This document shows, in pieces, positions 46,555 through 57,383 of a stretch of 64,000 nt of DNA; within the stretch, counting starts at the first letter, position 1, and every line of letters starts with the position of its first letter. The notes beneath the pieces were generated by a model. It did not search any database and was not told where the DNA came from. It worked only from the letters and a program-made list of their open reading frames with translations. The position numbers and the translations under genes were made by a program. Origin of the DNA: Bimuria novae-zelandiae CBS 107.79 (Eukaryota > Ascomycota > Dothideomycetes > Pleosporales > Didymosphaeriaceae); assembly GCA_010015655.1 (NCBI GenBank), contig ML976694.1, forward strand, positions 476,105 to 540,104, in the 5' to 3' direction.

Positions 46555-47618
46555 CAACCCCTTAGCTTAGGCTTTATCCTTAAGCTAGAGACTATCTATT
46601 AGTGAGTCGATAGACTTATCCTTTATAGTTTAATTTTAAAAGCTTCTATCTATTGCTGTAGCTTAAGCAGGTTAACTTTTTTATTTATAATCTTATCCTT
46701 AATCTCTATAAGTCCTAATTTATTTAGAAACCTATTTTACTTGTTAGCTAGTAGGGCCTTTGTAAGCCTATTTGCAATTATGTCCTCTAAGCGTTAATAG
46801 TCTACTTTAATTATCTTTAATATAACCTCTTGTCTTAACTAGTAATTATAGATATCTATATAATAGAGCTTAGTCTGTAGCTTAGCTATCTCTTCAGTGA
46901 TAAGTTAGATTATTTACTAATTATTATAATTAATCGTGATAAGAGAATTACTAAGGTTAATCTTTAGCTCCTTTAGTAATTATAAGGTAAATAAAGCTTC
47001 TTTAGCCACTTACAAGAGAGCTAGTAATTTAGCCTCTATAGTTAATATAGTAACTATATCTTGCTTATTTGCTTTCTAGACAATTAGCCTACCAAATAGC
47101 TTAATAATATATCCTTGCAAGCTCTTGCGATTAAGCGTATTATTAGTAAAGGATATATTACTTGCTACCTTTAAAGTATTTATACCCCTAAGCTAAAGAC
47201 CTAGTAATCTAGTATTAGCAAGGTAGAGAAGAACTTAATTAGTAACTACTTAGTACTTTTTACTTAGGTTTATTAGAAATTATAATAGTTAAAAACTTAT
47301 AAAAGTAATATCTAGTCGCGTAGTTATTATAGCGTAAAGAATTAATCCTATCTTTTGCTAATATTAATTAGCTTTAGCCTAACTAGCAAATCTAATTCGT
47401 AGAAGTAGTTTAGCTACTACTATAGATATTTTATACTATATTTTATATTGTTTAATAAGGCGTAAGATCTTATTAATATATAAGGCCTATAAAAGCTAGA
47501 TCTTTCTATTTAGGCGGTCCCTAATAATTTTAATTTTTAGGAACTACTACAGGTCCTTCCTACTAGTAATAGAGAACTTAGTATATATTTCTAATATAGT
47601 ATTATTAGCTACTTACTT

Positions 47619-47837
47619 CTAATCTTTATAATATGTAATAATAATGTTATCTACATAAAAGAAGACAAGAACGCCGTCTTTAATTAGATTGTATAGCTTA
47701 TAAGGGACTATAGTAAAGCCTATATTGCGGAGTACGGTTATAAACTCTCTCTGCCAAAGTAATAAGGAGATACGCAGTCTATAGAGTGCTTTATATAGCT
47801 GTAGGATTGTCCCTGCTCGCGAGTAGCCGCAAGGCAT
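47619..47837 (-). pseudogene. Reverse transcriptase remnant of copia element 2
   Basis: Residues MPCGYSRAGTILQLYKALYR and FFYVDNIIITY align with the RT core of element 1. YVDN instead of YVDD is a G-to-A change in an Asp codon that abolishes catalysis. Confidence 0.88.
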
Positions 47838-50800
47838 TCTTATGTAGATTTCTCTATCGAGCTTTGCATGTACAAAGGCATTTGTGACGTCGTATTAAAT
47901 CAGCTCTAGGTTGAAACAAGCTGCTATAGCCATAAGCATGCGAAATAATCGTCCTGCTAGTGTTATAATATAGGTTTCTTATAAGGTAAGGTGCCACTGT
48001 TAATTGCCTTATACTACTAACCTAGCTTTATACTTCTATAATTAATAGTGCTTATTAAACTTATAAGTATACACCTATATATAGTTAAGAATTTAATAAC
48101 CTACTACTTTTACTAAAGCAATAGTAACCTTACTCTAGGACTTTATTTCCTTATAGCTCTATAGATAGGATCGCTTGGCTTCCTTTTATATATTATAAAG
48201 AGGGTGATCCTTAAGCTTATTTTAGCATGTAGGTGGCTCTAGCAGCACGCTCTAATGTAGCTTCTTGCTTGCTGTAATTATACGTCGAAGCTAGGCCTTA
48301 TTAAGAGTCTTGCTATTATATTTACCTATACTACTAGCTTTAGTGCCTGCTATAAAAGTAGTAGCCTATAGGCTTATTTATAATTACCCTATTTATAGTA
48401 CTAAGAATAGTTCGAGTTAATTAGCTCTTACTATTAATTATGTAAAGAGTGTAACTAGTAGCGGCGTTAATAGAAATATTAAATAATTATAAATAACCTT
48501 CTTATCTTACTTATATTCTAGACCCCCTTTAGCCTCTTCTTTTAGTATTTTAGTGATTATTTCGTCCTTGTAAAAGGATTCTATAACTTAATCCTGGCGA
48601 GGTAAAGAAGGTAGCTCTACTAATTATACCTAGACTACTATCTCTTCTAGTATACTATACATAAAATTATTTATTAGGTCTTTAGTCTTACCTAAGAATA
48701 TAATATCTTTATTAAAGATAATATCGCAAGTGCTAATTATTTTAACAAGTAATAAAATCTAGATTCTCTAGATATTAGTTAATTAGTAGCTAACAAGGTA
48801 GCTAATCTATACCTTAAGGTTAAGCCTCTAGAGTCTGCTCTTACTACGTTTTATATTATTAGTTATAGCAAAAGCTTTATAGCTATATATTTTTAGGTAA
48901 GCTTAATTAGGCTTCCTTAGTTAAGTAATAACGCTATTTTAAAATGCTACCGTCGTAAAGAATACTTTATATAGTAATTACTATTAATTAGCGTAGTTTA
49001 GCGTTTAATTATAAAGGTATATAGCCGCTTAAATAATCTTAGGCTATATTTACTAAAGTAAATTTAAATTAAGGCGCATTACGCGAGCTTTTTTCTTAAT
49101 TATACCCCTTAAGTATTTAGCTTCTCTATTTTATGCTTAGGCATTAGGTACTAAAGGCTTAATTCTAATGCCTTATATTAAGCACCACTTCTTAACGTTT
49201 ACCTTAATAGAGAAGATCTTGTTGTTAGATTTAATAACTTTTACTATAACGTCAAATTGTACTTTTATAAATAGTACGAAAGTACTTAATAGTTTAATAA
49301 TAAAACGTGTTAGACGGTTATCCTTAAAGTAGAAATCCTATATAAATCTAGAGAATTAATTAGTTACTAGTATCTAGCTCTTTTCTCCTATTAAGCTATT
49401 TATTTTATAGTTATAAAAGTCTATTGCGACTTGCTTACTAGGGCTTTTAGTTAGCTCCTTAGCTTGCTAGCGTATTTGCTATTTTAGTTTTACTTTACTA
49501 CAGGCGTTATACTTAATAATAAGAAGGCTCTTAATCCTTACCCCCTTAGATTACTACATAAGGTGTTTAAGAGCCTAAGGGCCTAGATAGCCTAATTATT
49601 AGTGCTAGGTTAATATATCTTCCTTCTATAATCTTTATTTAGTATATATATTAGTGTTATAGGTGGTATGCGTAGCTTTAGTAGGAGTACTACCTACTAG
49701 CCTTATCCTATATTCTAATACCTACTATTTATACAACTCTTAAAGCTCTACTAGTATAGTATTATTTCTTCTTTTTAGAGTTATTAGGTCTACCCTTATA
49801 TCCCACTAAAGGCCTTGCCTCTAGAGTAATCGGAATAATATAAGGTTATAGAGTAGATTAAGATAATAGGTAATATTATTTAGCTATATTATTTAATTAC
49901 TACTTATACTTTATACGTTAAAATAGACACTCCTATATCCTTTAATCTATATTTACGTATTCCCTGCCTATATAAAGTCTCCTGGCGCCGGTGGCTAGTA
50001 TAAGACAAAACAATTAATATTATTAAAGATATAGCAGGTTATGCCTAAATCAAGTATAGCTAAGTATTGTAATAGGTACGTATTTAATTCGCTATAGAAG
50101 GATATAGCTTTAAAGCTTACTAAGATTTTAGTAATCTAGCGTCTATCTAGTCACTTATTATTAGCCTTAGTAATTTAGGTTAGAGTAAGAGTATATAATA
50201 GTTTAATTCTTAAGATTTAAAATTTTTGCCTTTTTACTATCCTTAGACTTTCTTATAGCTCTAGGTTATTCTCTAGCCTGAATTTTATTAGGGCAACCAT
50301 GCCAGGCTTTAGCCTAAACTAATTAAGTTATTTTTCTAAGAAGGCGTAAAAGCAGTCTTATAGACTATAGCGCTATTTATAAGTAAAATACTTAAGGCTA
50401 CTAGCTATTACTAGCTTATTATCTATAATCGCGGACCACTTAGTTCTAGTACTATAACTAACTAATTATTATTTATAAGGTCTTTTCTAAGATTTAAATA
50501 ATACTACTTTATCCACACGAGAGGCGTCCCTATCTATAGCCTAAGCAGATTTACTATTAGTAAAAGATAAACCTATAGTAGCAAAAGCGCCCTTTTATTT
50601 ACCCTTAATTAGGTGCTAGAGGATTATATAGTCTTAGAAGAGTTTTATTATATACTTTTATAAAATAGCTACATCCTTGCTTCTATATTATTAGAAGGTC
50701 GTTACCTATATAGGTGCGATATAGATAACTGCCTTTATAAAGTTTTCTTTAACTAAGTCTAGCCTTTAAAGCTTTATAACGCGATTAGTCTCTGCTTCTA

Positions 50801-51409
50801 TAGCTATATAATTATACTTAGATAGCTATATAGCCTATAATATAGCTATTTTTATTAGCTTAAGGGCTTCTTAATATCGTACCCTTACTTATTAATATTT
50901 ATCTTAATAGTTAACTCTAACTATACGCGTAAAGTTATTAATCTATTATTTTATTATTTCTCTAGGAATGTAGCAATTTTTCTATAAATATACCAAAATC
51001 GTTAATTAAAGAAAGGTAACTACTTTATTAAAGTCTACCTTTTCCTCTTCATAGGCTTGGTCTATAATCTTATAGACTTTAAGTTATTCTATATAATAGT
51101 TACTATTATCTTGATGTGCTTTCACACCTGCTGCTAACAGATAAGAAGGCAAAGTTAGTATATTATTTAGGTTCGCAGTTGCGTAGGCAGCGCTTAGCTA
51201 GTAGTTGCCTATAAATAGAGGCACAGGCATAGTAGACTTCTGCTTTAGTTTATCTATTAGCGCTAGGTTAATAATGTTCTAGACTTTTAGGAATTAGTAT
51301 CTTGTTTTAAGCTAATTTAACTATGGCGTAAAATTTATGTAATTAGTTAGGATTACTATGGGATCTCTGAGAGTTGATAAGGCTATTATAATTAGCTTAA
51401 TTAAGGTAG

Positions 51410-51422
51410 TAAGACTCTTAAT
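51410..51422 (-). other. Primer-binding site of copia element 2
   Basis: TAAGACTCTTAAT lies directly against the 5' LTR and matches the tRNA-Lys(CUU)-like site of element 1 with one G-to-A change. Confidence 0.55.
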
Positions 51423-51648
51423 TATTAGATTTAAGGGTAATCTTAATAAGATTAAATAAATAATTAATTAAAAAGGTGTATTAATGCTGCTGTCTCTGTA
51501 GAAGCTACTACTATAGGTATATATATATATTAGCTGGATAACATATGATAGTCCGAAGGCTGTCGGATAATCATGTGATAAATCGGGTCTCCTCAGGGTA
51601 TAGGCGCGCCAATCACCTTGCTAGCGCAAAGGACCATATGATCGGACA
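51423..51648 (-). repeat. LTR of copia element 2 (5' LTR)
   Basis: A 226-bp repeat of 46,329-46,554, ending ATCGGACA and followed by the target duplication ACTAG. Confidence 0.92.
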
Positions 51649-51846
51649 ACTAGCTTATACAAGTTAAATAATTTTTTAAGAATAACTATAGTAACTTTCC
51701 TATGGTTAGTTATACGAGAGTCTTGAAGGTCTATTAAACACCCTAATTATACGTAGTAATTAAGGTACAAATAATTTAATTTTATAATAGATTAATTAAA
51801 TAAAAGGTCTACGACACTGGCGCCTATAAAGACTATTAATAATTAT

Positions 51847-51992
51847 GGCGCACAGTTAGAACGATCGGGAAGCTCGTAAACAAAGTCTATTAAGGAGTAA
51901 AAGTTCTACTCGGAAGCTTAGCTATTTAGCTATTTAGCTACTTAGCTTAATTAGCTAGCGTAGTAAGCTTTAGTAAGGAGCTAGTAAGCCTT
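51847..51992 (+). repeat. Degenerate direct repeat, copy 1
   Basis: This segment (GAACGATCGGGAAGCTCGTAA to GCTAGTAAGCCTTTAG) is similar to 53,913-54,091 over its whole length, with C/T and G/A differences and one gap. The two copies, 2.1 kb apart in the same orientation, may be LTRs of a further decayed retroelement inside the hAT. Confidence 0.7.
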
Positions 51993-52177
51993 TAGTAATA
52001 TATCTCCTAGCTTATAAAGTGTAGTAAAATAAGCTAAATATAATTTCAAGTGTAAACGGTATTAAACTTACGCGTAGAGCTTAAATAGCGTCTAGCTTAA
52101 ATCTCTAGATTAGTAGGTAATTAGTCCAAGTAGTTAGTTTATATAGAGTTCTAAAAAAAATTAGATAAAAGAAGAGT

Positions 52178-52335
52178 AGCATACTTCTATTATAGAGCTT
52201 TAATAAATATTTAAAGGTAACTATCTACTTACAACGTGACCCGCGCGAGTACTAAAAAATAGCGTACTTCTACTATAGAGTTTTAATAAATATTTAAAAG
52301 TAATTATTTACTTGTAACGTGACCCGCGCGAGTAC
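52178..52335 (+). repeat. 83-bp tandem duplication
   Basis: The unit starting TAGCATACTTCTA (52,178-52,260) is repeated from 52,261 (TAGCGTACTTCTA); both copies contain ACGTGACCCGCGCGAGTACT, an unmutated GC-rich core in AT-rich surroundings. Confidence 0.85.
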
Positions 52336-52917
52336 TTACGTATATAAATAAATAAAAATAGACAGCTATAGAATTATAGCGCCTAGTTAGTAAAGGCTTA
52401 TTTACTTATAAGTTTACTATAATTTATACTTTAATATTCCTTAAAAAAAACTAAAAGATGGGCTACTACCTATCTTTTATACTTAAGCTTAGTTAATAAT
52501 GCCTTTTATTAATCTTCTTACTTAAAGGCTTATTATAAAACTTATAAAAGATTCTCCTTAAAGCGCGTACTAAAGGTAGTTATACCTTATAAGCTTTTAT
52601 TAATACTAGCTATTTACTCTATATAAGTACTTATAGCTTATATTAATAGTACGCCCTCTAAGCATAGCGTATATACTTATATACTTAGTTATTTAGCTAA
52701 GCTACGCGAGCTAGTAAGTATATTCTTTTAAAAATAAAGTTACTACTACGCCTAGTTACGATAGGTTATTAAGCTCTCTTTAATCCTACTTATATTTATA
52801 TTATAATACTAAGTACAAAAATTCCTTTATTAGTGGTATACTTTTTATTTTTAATAGATCTAGAAGCACAGCGTTAGCGTGTGCGCGATTCTATTTAGAT
52901 AGCTATTTAGTTATATC

Positions 52918-53362
52918 TGTTATGAGGTGCACTCGCTTGGTCCGATCCGGGTTAGGGCGGTAAGGTAATGAGGCGTCTCACGGGTTATTCAATGGTACGA
53001 GTTGATGCGACAATTAAGCGCGGTTGAACAATCCAATCTTATAGCGAATAAGATAACTATCAGTCTGTATAGGAGAAGGTACTCGCACAGAAGATATTTC
53101 AGTTGACTACAAGGAGCGTATAAAGGAACCCATCCTGTATATATATCCTCCTTGTCCCATAGAGTCCCATGGTATCCCATATCCTAACCTTGTGGGATCC
53201 CATGGGATTTCCTGGGACGTCACGTGACCCTGGGTCACGTGGTCCCATAATATCCCATAGTCTTGGCGCCTGGGACAGCCTAGGACATTACGTAAGTCGG
53301 AGGTGGGGCCTGGTTGTCGTCATAAGGCCTGTCGTCCCACCGTCGACTTCTGGTCCGTAACA
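52918..53362. mobile_element. Solo LTR nested in the hAT block
   Basis: A 445-bp GC-balanced segment begins TGTTATG and ends CGTAACA, flanked by a perfect 5-bp duplication ATATC (52,913-52,917; 53,363-53,367). No retroelement interior is present. It contains a TATA-like CTGTATATATATCC, many TCCCAT motifs and two palindromes (12 bp at 53,197-53,208; 21 bp with one central mismatch at 53,221-53,241, built on CACGTG). It shows no RIP although the DNA around it is saturated with it. Confidence 0.88.
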
Positions 53363-53912
53363 ATATCTATTATTCTACTACTCTATAGGCGTAGGGTAAC
53401 CTCTTTATATATATTATACCTGCTCCTTCTAATTATTATTACTTAGATAGAGATTATTTTTAAGTTTTTTAATTAGCGGCTATAGCGTCTACTAGTGATT
53501 TAACTATAATATTATAAGCTAATTATATATAGTAAACTCTAACTTATAGCGCTTAAGTTATCAGGTATAAAGCTTACTTTTAGTATTTAAATTTAGTTGC
53601 TTTAGAGCCTAATTATATATATTTATTTACTTAAAAGTTTTAAAATTAATATAATTTATATCCCTTAAGCCTTCGTGTAGTACTTAAGCTATATATACTA
53701 AAATTAAAATAAGTTATAATTTATAAGTTAATTACTTACTAAGAGCTTTATAGTAGTTATTATATAGTCTAGCTCTAGTATAAGATATAAGATTTAGGAC
53801 GTAAGCGTAAGGATAATAAAAAGAAAAAAAAATAATTTAGTGCTATAATTATTAACTAGTATAAAATAAGTATAATATAAAAAATTATAAAAGTACTAGG
53901 CATATAACTATT

Positions 53913-54091
53913 GGGCATAGTTACAACGATTAAGGAGCTTATAAATAAAGTTTATTAAAAAGTAAAATTTCTACTTAAAAGCTTAGCTATTTATAAAGTT
54001 AGGGGGATTACGTGCTCGGCTATCCAGCTGCTTGACTACTCGGCTTAACTAGTTAGCGTAGTAAGCTCTAACAAGGATCTAGTAAGCCTTT
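53913..54091 (+). repeat. Degenerate direct repeat, copy 2
   Basis: The partner of 51,847-51,992. Its core (54,001-54,060) keeps normal GC and contains 30-35 bases missing from copy 1. Confidence 0.7.
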
Positions 54092-54784
54092 TACAATAAT
54101 AATAAAATTACTACGTACTTATAAGAGCGATATACTAGTAGCTTATATTTTTCTAAGCACTAAAGCTCTCTTATTATTTAGTTAAGGTATCCTAGGCTCT
54201 TTTGTATAGTAATTAACGTATACGCCACGCCTGCTATAAGTAATAAACATAAAAAAGTTTTTAGTCTAAGTAGAAATATAGTTATAGTAGATTAGACATT
54301 TTTTATTAAAGATATATAAGAAGCTCTAGTTCGCCTTAGCTATTAAATAAGTGATCTTAATATAGAACTAGAGTTACTAAGAATGATTAAATAGAGCCCT
54401 TCAAGCTCTATATAAAGCTTTTAGGCTAGTAGTAGTTAAGGCTTCTTAATAAGTAACTTTAATATAGTATTTTAAGACCCTTTCTCGTAGCTAGAGGGTA
54501 ATTAAGATAATTAAAATAATTTTACCTTTAAATTTTATTATTTTAAGGTTACTAGTTGCCCCTATAACTATACTAAATCTTAACTAATTAATACTAAAAT
54601 TAAGTTTTAAAGGCTTTAAATATAATGTAAATAGATTCTAAATTTAGGTAAAAATCTATTAGGTAACTAGTATATTAGTTAGTAGTATAGAATTTATAAA
54701 ATGTGTTAATTTAGTTTAGAAATATAGGCGGAGGCGCCTATTTAAATAGAAAATAAATATATAAAAAGGCCTTATAGCTACACG

Positions 54785-54874
54785 ACGTACTTGAACGTGC
54801 GACGTTAAATTATTAATTTATAGTAGTAACGCGAGAATCTAATTGCTAAGCATTCTAACAAACGCTTTGCAACT
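54785..54874 (-). ncRNA. Possible tRNA-derived (SINE-like) remnant
   Basis: On the minus strand a B-box-like GTTCAAGTAC (54,796-54,787) lies about 42 bases downstream of an A-box-like TAGCAATTAGA (54,848-54,838), a spacing possible for tRNAs with an intron or long variable arm. I could not fold a convincing cloverleaf. Very tentative. Confidence 0.15.
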
Positions 54875-56644
54875 ACTATACTAATTATTACAAGACTAAC
54901 CCTTAGCTCCGTCTAGATCCATGAAGCTACGTAGCTTATGGAGTTGCCTAATTGGGACGGAGCTCCAGATCTGAGATCCGTCCGTTACGAGCTCTGAATA
55001 CGCTCGGCATCGAAGTTGGTTTTACGCCACGGTGACGCAAATCTCTGCTCTTTCTGCTGACATTAAGGTACTAGGCGCCTTCAACAACGCTATCATGCCA
55101 GAAATCATGATGCAACCGCCGTCAGCATTCCGCAGCGACTACGGCTGCAAGTTGCTCAGCAGGAAGTTGCTGACCTACCTCCACGCGCATGTTCAGAATC
55201 CGAACGGAATCATTTTGCTGGAGTACGTCTTCAGGATAGTGCGCCGCATCGAGAAGATCCGCGGCAAGGTGTCTGCGACCACTCGAGAGAAATGAGCGAA
55301 GATTCTCTGCGAAGGTGAGTACTACCATTGCCCAGCTATCCGCTTCAAGTCCGTAGGGAGATCTTCCTCGCTGCGGTGTGTTCAACCAGGAGCTATGATA
55401 GTAGTTCAGTCTGTGTTGATAGTCTTGTGGTGCCTATCTACACACAGTCGTGTGGCCACTGAACAGTCCGCATTGGAGATACGCTATCATTCATTCCAAC
55501 TACGAGGTAGCATTTGATATATAGGTCACTCGCTTACTATCTTTCGCAGTTATGACACGCCATTATCGCCGCAATCCTTACCTCTCTCCGCTCGAACTCG
55601 CCCAGCCGGTGAGTAAGCCGGATCAGATCTCGGTCTGGCTGTTTAACCCAAACTTCGACGAGCTTAGCGAGATCGCAGTCGTAGTAGCGGCCGCTGCACT
55701 CGGGCTCTGGAAGGTGGCCGATGTAGTTCGGGACGATGACTACGACGTTATGGTCCAGCCGACGCGCGCTTTCGGCTCACCGTTCTCAGCAGCCGCACGT
55801 ACCTGAAAATCAATCGCGATTTTCAACATTCTACAAAACCTGGACGGCCTTCGTACACCGTTTCACACCTATATGGCTCCAAGCTCTGATGTCGCCTTCC
55901 CCCAGGCTATCGACTATGCGCTCGAGAGTGACTATGTCGACATCGTGAAGGATATCCTCCACCTCGGCGGCCATTGCATCGCAATCTTAGACGACTTTGT
56001 CCTACACCGATGGCTTAAGGTTGCTATCGATATCGGAGACAAAGATCTCGTGTGGGCGTTGTTGATCAACACGAAAGTCGCGGGGGTGGCAAAGAGCTAC
56101 ACCAGGGGATACGAGCAAGCCTGCACTCAGAACAAGGTCGAGATTGCCGCAATCCTCTTTGACAAGTTCCAGCCGAAGCTCGCGATCAACTTCACATCCA
56201 TCGGCTTCACAGAGGGTACGTAAACTACGCAACGAAGGTTTGACCCACACCACGATTCATGCTAACATTATCCCGCCATCAGACGCCTCCTACCCACTCA
56301 TGGTCGCCATCAAGTTCACACCACCCAACTCCGGCGGCGCCCTCGTCCAGAAGCTGCTCGACCTAGGCGTCCACCCAGACGGACCGAAGTACATCTGGTA
56401 CCCCGACCACCACCCACAAGCTCCTCCCTTCGCGATCGCCGCCACGCTAGGTCGTTAGGACATTGTTCGTGTGCTGCTCAACGCCGGGGATATGCTGTAT
56501 GTTTCTGACATAACCATGGACTGGCAGCAGAGGGTGTTCATGATGTGGCGCATCTTCTACCACTTCGAAGGTGACGGCGCGTTGTTTCGTCATTTGCGTC
56601 CGGACGTGTGGGCGAGGCTGAGGAGGGTACTGGGCCTGATTTGA

Positions 56645-57383
56645 GCGCGGCTCTACTAGTAGCTGGGTGATTATTGCATGGCTTTTGCTCGTGGTCTCTT
56701 AATGTCTAATGATTTGGCTTTGGGGTAGTATGAAATGTATGTATGATGTTGAAAAATACTTACATCATCTGTGACGCATGCTTGTACTTCTTCAACGCCC
56801 CACGGCTATTCTCCACCCCCACGATATCACTTAAAGAAATCTTCGAACGCAACGCGTTACTAGCGGACTTTCTATGAATTCATAGAGAGAACGTAGGTGG
56901 CATACATAAGACTGTCTAGGAGAAATGTAGTGGGAATAACGCTAACAAAACACAAATCAATATACAGTGCCGCATACCTCTACCCAGACACCTCAAAAAT
57001 AAGCCCCTGCCTCAGCCAGACTTCCCTACGCTCCCAGAAACAGCCCAGAATATAAAATTCCAACCTACTCTCTGCTCGAGCGCGCACGAACATCCACCGC
57101 ACCGCTCTAGAACGCACTAAACACGTGAAGCACCTAAACCTAAACTCAAACAGTCAGCCTTCTAAATATTAGATACTACATACACGCCCATCAGCCCACC
57201 GCCTCCCCCCTGCCCTGACGAAACCGCACCTGATCACGCCAAGCTTAACCTCCTATGAGAGGAGGGTGATAGCCTTAGAGGATAACACACCGACACGCTT
57301 GAGCTTCACTCTCCTTATACACATCCCACATCTCTGGATCTAACTCCGCCCTCTCTCCTTCCCTTCCACTATCCTTTTGTGAC
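56645..57383. other. Intergenic region
   Basis: Mostly C/A-rich noncoding sequence. A small hairpin (CCTCCTATGAGAGGAGG, 57,250-57,266) is present. No gene seen. Confidence 0.5.

Larger units (their letters stand above)
46329..51648 (-). mobile_element. Complete Ty1/copia retrotransposon 2, nested in the hAT transposase
   Basis: Two 226-bp LTRs (46,329-46,554; 51,423-51,648) are flanked by a perfect duplication ACTAG (46,324-46,328; 51,649-51,653). The minus strand carries the same internal organisation as element 1 and aligns with it over nearly its whole length: gag (about 51,230-51,060), protease, integrase, RT (47,837-47,619), RNase H (about 47,150-46,970). It is more mutated than element 1: the RT box reads FFYVDN, with the second catalytic Asp lost. 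It lacks the solo LTR found in element 1. Confidence 0.93.
43987..54996 (+). mobile_element. Nested hAT DNA transposon, 11 kb
   Basis: Perfect 14-bp terminal inverted repeats CAGAGCTCGTAACG (43,987-44,000) and its complement (54,983-54,996), with weaker similarity continuing inward for about 35 bp, are flanked by a perfect 8-bp duplication AATACGCT (43,979-43,986; 54,997-55,004). A CAGAG end and 8-bp TSD are hallmarks of hAT elements. A plus-strand transposase remnant is visible near the left end. Subtracting the copia element, the solo LTR and a likely third insertion leaves about 3-5 kb, normal for hAT. Nearly the whole block is RIP-mutated. Confidence 0.9.
43806..56644 (+). pseudogene. F-box/ankyrin-like gene split by an 11-kb hAT transposon in an intron
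   Basis: Exon 1 (43,806-43,950) encodes an F-box-like start (NSPPEVLDRVVMYLVTDHGV...ARLVC) and ends at a gtaag donor. The hAT inserted 28 bp into the intron. Past it, a branch-like ctgac and acceptor ctag give exon 2 at 55,075 (GAFNNAIMPEI...), in phase. Further coding runs 55,550-56,216 and, after a 65-bp intron (56,217-56,281), to a TGA at 56,642-56,644. The last part is ankyrin-like (LVQKLLDLGVHPDGP, DIVRVLLNAGDM). In-frame stops at 55,293 (TGA), 55,804 (TGA) and 56,456 (TAG) can each come from a C-to-T change (CGA, CGA, CAG). The 55,315-55,549 stretch may hide another exon. Inactivated, and probably lineage-specific. Confidence 0.65.

Noticed and set aside
53169..53360. 63-codon frame
   Set aside because: It lies wholly inside the solo LTR and reflects its TCCCAT repeats.
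55122..55385. Minus-strand frame of 87 codons
   Set aside because: It is antisense to exon 2 of the split F-box gene, which is supported by phase-compatible splice sites.
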